From an uncultured Lachnospiraceae bacterium (lineage in GTDB: Bacteria > Bacillota > Clostridia > Lachnospirales > Lachnospiraceae), in assembly GCA_910586355.1 (NCBI GenBank), contig CAJUHJ010000006.1, forward strand, positions 62,001 through 126,000: a DNA stretch of 64,000 nt, in the 5' to 3' direction. Numbering within the stretch: the stretch's first letter is position 1; every line of letters starts with the position of its first letter. The notes beneath the pieces are model-generated. The model was not told where the DNA came from. It saw only the letters and a program-made list of their open reading frames with translations, and ran no database searches. This document shows positions 50,964 through 58,454 of this stretch, one piece after another. A program made the position numbers and the translations under genes.

Positions 50964-51644
50964 ATGCGGATTACAAATCAGATGTTAGCCTTAACAGCTC
51001 AAAAGAGTGGAATTTCTTTACAGCCGAATACTTTATTGGATATTATGAATAAAAAGCAGTCTGTTTCTTCAGACTTAATATCTTCTTTGGGCAATACAAA
51101 AAATACAAATTCGCTGCTTCAAAAATTAAATCAAAAGGACGACAAGCAGTTAGCGGCGTCAGCAGAAAGTTTGGGCAGTTATATGTCAAGTTTACAAGAA
51201 GAAGGAGAAGATTCATTATTTGGAAAGGCAGAAGCATCCGGCGATACCTCTGAGCTTGTCAAACAAATATCAAATATGAAAAATGCTTACAATAAGACGG
51301 TAAAATATTTAAAGAATTCAGACTCGCCGCTAAATCATTTTTATATGCAGGAGCTGAAAAGTTATGTGTCCGATAATGCCGAAGCTTTAAAAGCAGTAGG
51401 AGTGACAAGAAATAATGATGGAAGTTTAAGCATTAATCAGGATACTTTAAGCGCTGCGGGAGTAGACGAATTAAAAGCAGCATTTGGAAGCGGTTCTGGT
51501 TTTTCTGAAAAAGTCGGCTATGTCAGCGGCAGGATTAGTGAGAATGTTTCTGCAGTTTCTAATAGTATATTAAGCGGTTACAACAGCAGTGGAAGGGAAG
51601 CGTTAAATGCGTTTTCAAAAAACATGTATAATTTCTGGGGATAG
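50964..51644 (+). CDS. Unknown protein, Ser/Leu-rich, first of a pair
   Basis: The 226-aa product has no signal peptide or membrane segment. It starts MRITNQMLALTAQ, a beginning that resembles FlgL or flagellin N-termini, but the rest does not fit those families. A helical central part (SELVKQISNMKNAYNKTVKY) is followed by VSDNAEALKAVGVTRNNDGS and a Ser/Gly-rich end (LSGYNSSGREALNAFSKNMY). ATG 50964 follows AGGAGGG. It lies right after the LytTR system and nine bases before its partner gene. Confidence 0.65.
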   Translation: MRITNQMLALTAQKSGISLQPNTLLDIMNKKQSVSSDLISSLGNTKNTNSLLQKLNQKDDKQLAASAESLGSYMSSLQEEGEDSLFGKAEASGDTSELVKQISNMKNAYNKTVKYLKNSDSPLNHFYMQELKSYVSDNAEALKAVGVTRNNDGSLSINQDTLSAAGVDELKAAFGSGSGFSEKVGYVSGRISENVSAVSNSILSGYNSSGREALNAFSKNMYNFWG

Positions 51645-51653
51645 GTGAGGCTT

Positions 51654-52058
51654 ATGATAGGCAATGTGGGTTCGCTCGTAGAGTCGATGAATGCAGCAAA
51701 TAATGCAAAACTCCATCAGAATACAGCAAATACGACGTCAGAAAATTTTAAAAATTATCTAAACGCTGCATTGTTAAATTCCCAAAGCGGACTTTTTTCA
51801 AGCGGGCTAAGTTCCGGGTATTCTTATTTTAATCCAATCTCTGGATCCATTTGGCAGACAGTTGTTTTGGAGGCATTGAGAGATGAGCTGAAAAAAGGAA
51901 AAGAATCGGAGGAGAAGAAAGGATCTGATTCGGAGAAAGATACATTCGATACGCAGGCTCAAAAGACGAAAAAAGAAGATTGGGCGCGTATTCGTGTGAT
52001 ACGCAGGTATCAGTCGCCTGTACTTGAAGAAAGCAAAAAAGGTGGTATTTTGCTTTAG
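51654..52058 (+). CDS. Unknown small protein, second of a pair
   Basis: The 134-aa product is Asn/Ser-rich at first (MNAANNAKLHQNTANTTSEN), has a central YSYFNPISGSIWQTVVLEAL and then a Lys/Glu-rich linker. It ends DWARIRVIRRYQSPVLEESK. No domain recognised. I start at ATG 51654 after AGGTGAGG; a GTG at 51645 would add three residues. It is probably co-transcribed with the preceding gene and ends at a strong terminator. Confidence 0.6.
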   Translation: MIGNVGSLVESMNAANNAKLHQNTANTTSENFKNYLNAALLNSQSGLFSSGLSSGYSYFNPISGSIWQTVVLEALRDELKKGKESEEKKGSDSEKDTFDTQAQKTKKEDWARIRVIRRYQSPVLEESKKGGILL

Positions 52059-52079
52059 CGTAATTGAACATACTAAGAA

Positions 52080-52112
52080 AAAGAGACTATTGCTTTTGCG
52101 GTAGTCTTTTTT
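52080..52112 (+). terminator. Terminator after the unknown gene pair
   Basis: GACTATTGC pairs with GCGGTAGTC around TTTT, followed by TTTTTT. Confidence 0.88.
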
Positions 52113-52166
52113 GAATCCACATTTTACGTTTATTTTGGAAAAAATTGGGTAAAATGAAATATCAAG

Positions 52167-52195
52167 TTGTGATTTATAATTTTGTGTGGTAGAAT
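52167..52195 (+). promoter_or_regulatory. Promoter for the ATP-grasp gene
   Basis: TTGTGA and TAGAAT are separated by 17 bases with TG one base before the -10 box. Confidence 0.55.
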
Positions 52196-52251
52196 TATCC
52201 TAATTTTTGGAAGTCATTCAAAAAATGTATGAAATTGAAAGGAAGAAAAAT

Positions 52252-53601
52252 ATGCCTGGGCTTTTAGAACTCAACCAAACCTACTGTGAAAGCATTACAA
52301 AAGAAAAAACGCTTCACGCGGTAAGCGCATTGGAAGAAATTGCATATATGAATTCTTCAACGGCAAAATATCACGGAAGATGCGTCAGCACGCTTTATAT
52401 ACCGAAAATATTTACAGAAGAAGATATCGCTAATTTTAAACAGTTAATAAAAGTTTTGTATGGAATATTTGATAAAGTAATTGCGCAGTACAGAAAAGAT
52501 TCCGTTTACCGGAGTTTATTTGCTTTTCCAAAAGAATTAGAAGATTTCATTTTACGGACGCCCCAATATCGCAGCAATATCCCGATTGCGCGTATTGATA
52601 TATTTTACAATGAAGAAACAAAGGATTTTAAATTTTGTGAATTTAATACGGATGGTTCAAGCGCAATGAACGAGGACAGGGAGTTAAATCATGCTTTAAA
52701 GCTTACGCTGGGCTACCAAAAGCTTGCACAGAGCTATCAGATTCAAACGCTTGAATTATTTGATTCATGGGTAGAAACGTCACTTCGAATTTATCAGGAA
52801 ACCAATGATGCAAAAGAACATCCATACGTTGCGATTGTAGATTTTATGGAAAGCGCGACAAACAATGAATTTGAGATTTTTGCAGACTGCTACCGCAGCC
52901 ATGGAGCAGAATGTGAAATTTGCGAAATAAGGGAGTTGAAATTTCAAAATGGAAAGTTATACGGCAAAGGCGGCAGGCCGATAGATATGATTTACCGCCG
53001 CGCAGTGACAAGCGATGTTATAAAGTATTATGAAGAAGTCGCCGATTTTATTGCGGCAGTGAAAGCGAGGGCCGTATGCCTTATTGGAGATTTTACGACA
53101 CAGATTGCGCATAATAAAGTATTGTACCAGATTTTACATCATCCAATGACGCAGGAATTTTTGTCAGAAGAAGAACGGGCCTATGTGAAAGCGCACGTAC
53201 CGTATACCGCTTTGATGACAGCGGATTATCTGCCTTATGATAAGATGATTGCCAATAAAGACAATTATATTATAAAACCGCTGGATTCCTACGGTTCAAA
53301 GGGTGTATTTGCCGGGGTAGAATTTGAAAATACAGACGAATGGAAAAAAATGGTGGATACTCATCGAAAAGAAGGGTATCTCGTGCAGGAATTTTGCATG
53401 CCTTATCAAACAAAAAATATCGACTTTTCCAAGGGGGCAGACACAGATTTTATTGACGTATCGAATCTGACTGGATTATTCGTCTATGACGGAGAATTCC
53501 AGGGGATTTATTCGCGCGTATCGCGGGGCAAAATTATTTCGACGCAGTACAGTGAAATTGCTCTTCCATCCATAATTGTCAAAGAAAAAGATAAAAAATA
53601 A
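52252..53601 (+). CDS. Glutathionylspermidine synthase-like ATP-grasp protein
   Basis: The 449-aa product resembles circularly permuted ATP-grasp proteins: FCEFNTDGSSAMNEDREL (Mg/ATP loop), VAIVDFMESATNNEFEIFAD, VCLIGDFTTQIAHNKVLYQI, IIKPLDSYGSKGVFAGVEF (ATP-binding Lys), GYLVQEFCMPY and a terminal GIYSRVSRGKIIS. Such enzymes join a carboxylate to an amine or thiol. ATG 52252 follows AAAGGAAG; ATG 52225 would add nine residues. It is followed by a DUF308 gene 18 bases downstream. Confidence 0.78.
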   Translation: MPGLLELNQTYCESITKEKTLHAVSALEEIAYMNSSTAKYHGRCVSTLYIPKIFTEEDIANFKQLIKVLYGIFDKVIAQYRKDSVYRSLFAFPKELEDFILRTPQYRSNIPIARIDIFYNEETKDFKFCEFNTDGSSAMNEDRELNHALKLTLGYQKLAQSYQIQTLELFDSWVETSLRIYQETNDAKEHPYVAIVDFMESATNNEFEIFADCYRSHGAECEICEIRELKFQNGKLYGKGGRPIDMIYRRAVTSDVIKYYEEVADFIAAVKARAVCLIGDFTTQIAHNKVLYQILHHPMTQEFLSEEERAYVKAHVPYTALMTADYLPYDKMIANKDNYIIKPLDSYGSKGVFAGVEFENTDEWKKMVDTHRKEGYLVQEFCMPYQTKNIDFSKGADTDFIDVSNLTGLFVYDGEFQGIYSRVSRGKIISTQYSEIALPSIIVKEKDKK

Positions 53602-53619
53602 AAGGAGGCTTTTTACTAT

Positions 53620-54240
53620 ATGAAGGAATTATTTCAAAGGATAAAACTGGATGTAATTATCGGCGCTGTATGCTGCATTGCCTTTGGTATTGTTTTGATT
53701 TTATGGCCGACGGAGGTGACGACGATAGCCTGCAAAATGATTGCGGCAGTCATTGCTGTTTTAGGGCTTGTGACGCTGATTAGTTATCTATTAAATACAA
53801 AAGAAAAGCATAGAATCAATCTTCCGCTTGGTCTTGTACTTTTATTTATTGGCATTTGGATTTTTTTAAAGCCGAATAGTATCCAGAGTATGCTTTTAAT
53901 CGGAATCGGCGTGGTGCTTTTTGTCCATGGTTTTGAGGACTTTAAATATGCGCTTGAAACAAGACGGTACGGGTATGAGTTTTACTGGGTCATTCTGCTG
54001 ATGTCTGTTGTTGGCATGGGACTTGGGATTGCTTGTATTGTCGATAGTTTCGGCGTGATTTCCGTAGCGCTGGCATTTGTAGGCTTGGCGTTGATTTATG
54101 ACGGTATTACAGACATCTGGATTGTCAGCCGTATTGCAAAAACTGCAAAATCAGTGAAACAGCAGGTAGATGAATTTCATGTGGTAGAAACAGAGGCAGA
54201 AGTCATAACAGAAGATGTGACAGAAGAAAGTGAGATGTAA
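53620..54240 (+). CDS. DUF308 (HdeD-family) membrane protein
   Basis: The 206-aa product has six hydrophobic segments in the DUF308 pattern (DVIIGAVCCIAFGIVLILWP, LGLVLLFIGIWIFLKPNS, VGMGLGIACIVDSFGVISV) and a charged cytoplasmic tail. The family has no known enzymatic role; HdeD relatives relate to acid stress. ATG 53620 follows AAAGGAGG. It is followed by a MATE gene five bases after its stop. Confidence 0.82.
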   Translation: MKELFQRIKLDVIIGAVCCIAFGIVLILWPTEVTTIACKMIAAVIAVLGLVTLISYLLNTKEKHRINLPLGLVLLFIGIWIFLKPNSIQSMLLIGIGVVLFVHGFEDFKYALETRRYGYEFYWVILLMSVVGMGLGIACIVDSFGVISVALAFVGLALIYDGITDIWIVSRIAKTAKSVKQQVDEFHVVETEAEVITEDVTEESEM

Positions 54241-54245
54241 TTGAA

Positions 54246-55610
54246 ATGGAAGCACAAACAGAGAATAAGATGGGAACGATGCCGATTAATCGGCTGCTGG
54301 TGAATATTTCGCTGCCTATGGTAGTATCAATGCTGGTGCAGGCGCTTTATAATATTGTAGACAGTATTTTTGTGGCGCAGATTGATGAATATGCACTGAC
54401 AGCCGTTTCGCTGGCGTTTCCTCTTCAAAATTTTATGATTGCAGTAGCGGCCGGAACCGGAGTCGGCGTCAATGCGCTTTTATCAAAACGGCTCGGTGAA
54501 AAGCGCATGAAAGAAGTTAATTTAACTGCTGGCAACGCAGTATTTTTGACATTTGTAAATTACGCGCTGTTTGTAATTATTGGCGTTTTCTTTTCTGAGC
54601 TGTATTTTGAACTGCAGACAGATATTCCGGAGATTATCCAATATGGAAAAACATATCTTTTGATTTGTACGGCGGCTAGTTTTGGAATGTATGGGCAGTT
54701 TTGTTTTGAACGGCTTTTGCAGGCCACCGGACGGACGGTATGTACCATGATTACACAGACAACGGGTGCGGTCATTAACCTAATCTTTGACCCAATTTTG
54801 ATATTTGGGATGTTTGGTTTTCCGAAAATGGGAATCGCGGGCGCAGCGGTTGCTACGGTATTTGGACAGATTGTGGCGATGATTTTTGCCTTTTATTATA
54901 ATCAGAAAAAAAATACAGAGATTCGTCTTACAATTTCAAATATCCGTCCTGATAAACAAACGTTAAAGCAGATTTACGAAGTGGCAATTCCGGCAATCCT
55001 TATGCAGTCCATTGGTTCCGTAATGACATTTTTTATGAATAAAATTCTGCTTGGGTTTACTTCTACGGCAGCTGCAGTATTTGGGGTGTTTTTCAAATTA
55101 CAGAGTTTCATTTTTATGCCTGTGTTTGGTATGAATAACGGTTTGATTCCAATTGTGGCATATAATTACGGCGCCGGATATAAAGACAGGATTATGAAAG
55201 TAATGAAAAGCAGTATGATTGCGGCTGTTGTGATGATGGTTGCTGGGCTTTTGACGGCAGAACTGATACCTGATAAATTGCTGCTCCTTTTTAACGCGTC
55301 AGATCAAATGGTGGAAATCGGCGTTCCAGCGCTTCGTATTCTAAGCGTATGCTATTTGTTTGCTGGAATTTCAATTGTAGCGAGCGGTGTTTTTCAGGGG
55401 CTTGGAAAAAGTGTGTACAGTTTGGTGCTTTCCATTATCCGGCAGCTTGTGATTCTGCTCCCGGCGGCCTATCTGTTATCTTTAACCGGCATACTAGAAG
55501 CAGTTTGGTTTTCGTTTCCGCTTGCCGAGCTTGCAGCATTATTTATGACCTGCATTTATTTGAAAAAAGTGAATAAGAATTTAGATAATATGATTGCGGC
55601 AAGAAAGTAA
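54246..55610 (+). CDS. MATE-family efflux transporter (first)
   Basis: The 454-aa product has 12 predicted membrane segments in two six-helix halves (MPINRLLVNISLPMVVSMLV, NIVDSIFVAQIDEYALTAVS, FGMNNGLIPIVAYNYGAGYK). MATE proteins expel cationic drugs or metabolites using Na+ or H+. ATG 54246 is five bases after the DUF308 stop, and the TetR gene starts nine bases after its end. TetR control of this exporter is likely from context. Confidence 0.9.
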   Translation: MEAQTENKMGTMPINRLLVNISLPMVVSMLVQALYNIVDSIFVAQIDEYALTAVSLAFPLQNFMIAVAAGTGVGVNALLSKRLGEKRMKEVNLTAGNAVFLTFVNYALFVIIGVFFSELYFELQTDIPEIIQYGKTYLLICTAASFGMYGQFCFERLLQATGRTVCTMITQTTGAVINLIFDPILIFGMFGFPKMGIAGAAVATVFGQIVAMIFAFYYNQKKNTEIRLTISNIRPDKQTLKQIYEVAIPAILMQSIGSVMTFFMNKILLGFTSTAAAVFGVFFKLQSFIFMPVFGMNNGLIPIVAYNYGAGYKDRIMKVMKSSMIAAVVMMVAGLLTAELIPDKLLLLFNASDQMVEIGVPALRILSVCYLFAGISIVASGVFQGLGKSVYSLVLSIIRQLVILLPAAYLLSLTGILEAVWFSFPLAELAALFMTCIYLKKVNKNLDNMIAARK

Positions 55611-55619
55611 GGAGGTTGT

Positions 55620-56183
55620 ATGGCAGTGTCTTTAAAAAATGTGACAGATACTCTGTTGGCAGAAAGTTTTAAAGAACTTGTATTGCAACATTCAATAGAA
55701 AAAATAACGATTAAAGAAATTACGGATAAAGCAGGCGTGATACGGCCTACATTTTATAACCATTTTCAGGATAAGTATGAACTTTTGGAGTGGATTATCC
55801 GGACAGATTTACTAGAGCCGATACGTCCGCTGATTGAAAACCAGATGGTAGACGAGGCGCTGCTGCTGTTATTTATGAACATAGAAAAAGAACAGAAATT
55901 TTATATTCAGGCAGCCAGATTAGAGGGACAAAATTCATTTGAATCAATCGCCAGAGGTTGTGTGAAAGGAATTTTGCTTGATATTATTGAGAAAAATTCA
56001 AAAGATAAAATGCTAAAATTTCCTTGGCTGACACCGGAACGCATTGCGGAGTATTATGCACAGTCGATGTGCTCTGTGGTAATTACGTGGATGAAAAGCG
56101 GCCTTGCAGTTTCTGCAAAAGAGCTTGCTGAGATTTATAATTACATAATGAAACATTCGATTTCAGAAGTATTGGCGGAGTAA
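55620..56183 (+). CDS. TetR-family regulator
   Basis: The 187-aa product has an N-terminal TetR helix-turn-helix (about 8-58: ESFKELVLQHSIEKITIKEI, ADKAGV-type turn TDKAGVIRPTFYNHFQDKYE) and a helical ligand-binding C-terminus of the DhaS/TetR_C_33-like type. It is the last gene of the ATP-grasp/DUF308/MATE group and probably represses it or the MMPL gene downstream. ATG 55620 follows GGAGG. Confidence 0.88.
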   Translation: MAVSLKNVTDTLLAESFKELVLQHSIEKITIKEITDKAGVIRPTFYNHFQDKYELLEWIIRTDLLEPIRPLIENQMVDEALLLLFMNIEKEQKFYIQAARLEGQNSFESIARGCVKGILLDIIEKNSKDKMLKFPWLTPERIAEYYAQSMCSVVITWMKSGLAVSAKELAEIYNYIMKHSISEVLAE

Positions 56184-56263
56184 GTATTTTTATCATACAA
56201 ATTACAAAAGGTGTTTTTCCTGTTATACAATGTCTCTTATATGTATAAATTCAAAGACAAAAC

Positions 56264-56300
56264 AAAAAGATTGAATATTTTCATATTCAGTCTTTTTTTT
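56264..56300 (+). terminator. Terminator after the TetR gene
   Basis: AAAAAGATTGAATAT pairs with ATATTCAGTCTTTTT (one G-U pair) around TTTC, followed by more T. Confidence 0.88.
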
Positions 56301-56344
56301 TATACTGACTTATGAAAAGAAGAAAGAAAAGAGATGAGAGGAAC

Positions 56345-58429
56345 ATGATAAAATTTGGAAAAAAAGTAGTAAAACTTCGCGTACCAATTTTAATTATAAG
56401 TTTTTTGCTGCTGATTCCATCCGCAATGGGGTATCTTAACACGAGAATTAACTATGACATTCTTTCGTATCTTCCCAAAGATATTGAAACGATGCAGGGG
56501 CAGGATATTCTTTTGGAACAATTCGGGACGGGAGCGTTTTCCGTCTGCGTTGTTTCGGGAATGAAAGACAAAGAAATTGCAGTGTTGGAAAATGAACTAA
56601 AAGAGGTAGGGCACGTTAAGGATGTATTGTGGTATGGAAGCGCGGCAGATTTATCAACGCCCATTGAAATGCTGCCGACTGATCTGAAAGATACGCTTCA
56701 AAATGCAGATACGGGCAGTTCGCTGCTGATTATCACATTTGATACGTCCATGTCGGCAGACGAGACATTAGATGCGATTGAGGAAATCCGAGGATTGACA
56801 GAAAGGAAATGCTTACTAAGCGGAATGTCGGCAGTCGTCACCGATATTAAAAAAATCTGTAACAGTGAAGCAATTATGTATGTCGTGATTGCGTCTCTGC
56901 TGTCCGTGCTCGTTTTAGGTTTGACAATGGATTCCTTCTTGATTCCGTTTATATTCCTTTTCAGTATTGGGATGGCAATTATTTATAATCTGGGGTCGAA
57001 TATTATTGCCGGAGAAATATCTTTTATCACACAGGCGCTTGCGGCAGTGCTCCAGCTTGCGGTAACAATGGATTATTCCATTTTCCTTTGGCACAGCTAT
57101 GAGGAAAATCAGGAAAAATATCAAAATGATAAAAAACGTGCTATGGCGCACGCGATTTCCCAGACAGTAACATCGGTAGTGGGGAGTTCCATTACTACAA
57201 TTGCTGGATTTTTAGCCATGTGTTTTATGACGTTTACGCTTGGGATGGATCTTGGAATTGTCATGGCAAAAGGCGTAGTATTCGGCGTTATAGGTTGTGT
57301 TACAATACTGCCTTCTATGATACTTGTATTAGACAAATGGCTGGAAAAAACAAAACATAAGCCAATTATTCCTGACATTGGAAAGACTGGGAGTTTTGTA
57401 GCAAAATATTATCCCATATTCCTTGTCATTTTCGTTGTAACAATAGCGCCAATGTTCTACGCACAAAATCACAACAAGGTATATTATGACTTGGTAGGGA
57501 CGCTTCCGGAAAATTTGGAAAGTGTTGCCGCTGGAAATGCTTTAGAAGAAGAATTTGATATGGGGGCAGCTCATGTGATTTTAGCAGACAGTAATATGTC
57601 CAAAAAAGAAGCGTTTCAAATGGAACAAGAACTTTTAGATGTAAAGGGCGTAAAACTGGCATTGGGATTGGACGCTTTAACAGGCCCGCTTGTTCCCGAC
57701 GAAATACTTCCCTCCCAAATAAAAGAAACGCTCGACAATGGAACGTACCAGATGATTTACGTTTTATCAGAATATAAAACAGGTACAGATGAGGTAAACG
57801 CACAATGTGATGTGATTCGCGATATTATCAAGCGTTATGACGATACGGCAATGCTGATTGGAGAAGCGCCATGCACACAGGATTTAATTACGATTACAGA
57901 CCGGGATTTTAAAATCGTAAATGCAGCGTCGATTGTTTTGATATTTTTCATTATTGCCATTGTTTTAAAATCGATTTCGCTTCCGGTGATATTAGTTGCG
58001 GTGATAGAATTTGCCATTTTTATAAATATGGGTATTCCTTATTTTACGAAAACAGTGCTTCCATTTATCGCATCGATTGTTATAGGAACCATTCAGTTAG
58101 GAGCTACCGTTGATTATGCTATTTTAATGACAAATAAATACAAACGCGAGCGCAGCCGCGGAGCCGGAAAAAAAGAAGCAGTTACCACCGCTCTAAACAG
58201 TTCTCTGCAGTCTGTTTTAGTCAGCGCTTTGAGTTTTTTTGCAGCGACGTTTGGCGTAGGCTTGTATTCAAGTATAGATATGATTAGCGCTTTATGTATG
58301 CTGCTTGCAAGGGGAGCGATTATCAGTTTATTTGTAGTAGCGTTTGTGCTTCCGGCAATGTTTATGGTATTTGACAAATTGATTATAAAAACGAGTTTGG
58401 GTTTTAAATCCAGTAATTCCCAGAAATAA
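56345..58429 (+). CDS. MMPL-family RND transporter
   Basis: The 694-aa product has two halves, each with an outward loop domain and a five- to six-helix sterol-sensing-like block. Key patterns are ITQALAAVLQLAVTMDYSIF and IGTIQLGATVDYAILMTNKY, each with the MDY/VDY aspartate of MMPL transporters. These export lipids or hydrophobic compounds. I start at ATG 56345 after GAGAGGA; ATG 56312 has no ribosome site. Its partner gene lies 25 bases downstream and is probably co-transcribed. Confidence 0.87.
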   Translation: MIKFGKKVVKLRVPILIISFLLLIPSAMGYLNTRINYDILSYLPKDIETMQGQDILLEQFGTGAFSVCVVSGMKDKEIAVLENELKEVGHVKDVLWYGSAADLSTPIEMLPTDLKDTLQNADTGSSLLIITFDTSMSADETLDAIEEIRGLTERKCLLSGMSAVVTDIKKICNSEAIMYVVIASLLSVLVLGLTMDSFLIPFIFLFSIGMAIIYNLGSNIIAGEISFITQALAAVLQLAVTMDYSIFLWHSYEENQEKYQNDKKRAMAHAISQTVTSVVGSSITTIAGFLAMCFMTFTLGMDLGIVMAKGVVFGVIGCVTILPSMILVLDKWLEKTKHKPIIPDIGKTGSFVAKYYPIFLVIFVVTIAPMFYAQNHNKVYYDLVGTLPENLESVAAGNALEEEFDMGAAHVILADSNMSKKEAFQMEQELLDVKGVKLALGLDALTGPLVPDEILPSQIKETLDNGTYQMIYVLSEYKTGTDEVNAQCDVIRDIIKRYDDTAMLIGEAPCTQDLITITDRDFKIVNAASIVLIFFIIAIVLKSISLPVILVAVIEFAIFINMGIPYFTKTVLPFIASIVIGTIQLGATVDYAILMTNKYKRERSRGAGKKEAVTTALNSSLQSVLVSALSFFAATFGVGLYSSIDMISALCMLLARGAIISLFVVAFVLPAMFMVFDKLIIKTSLGFKSSNSQK

Positions 58430-58454
58430 AAGAAATGGTCTAGGAGGTAAAGAA

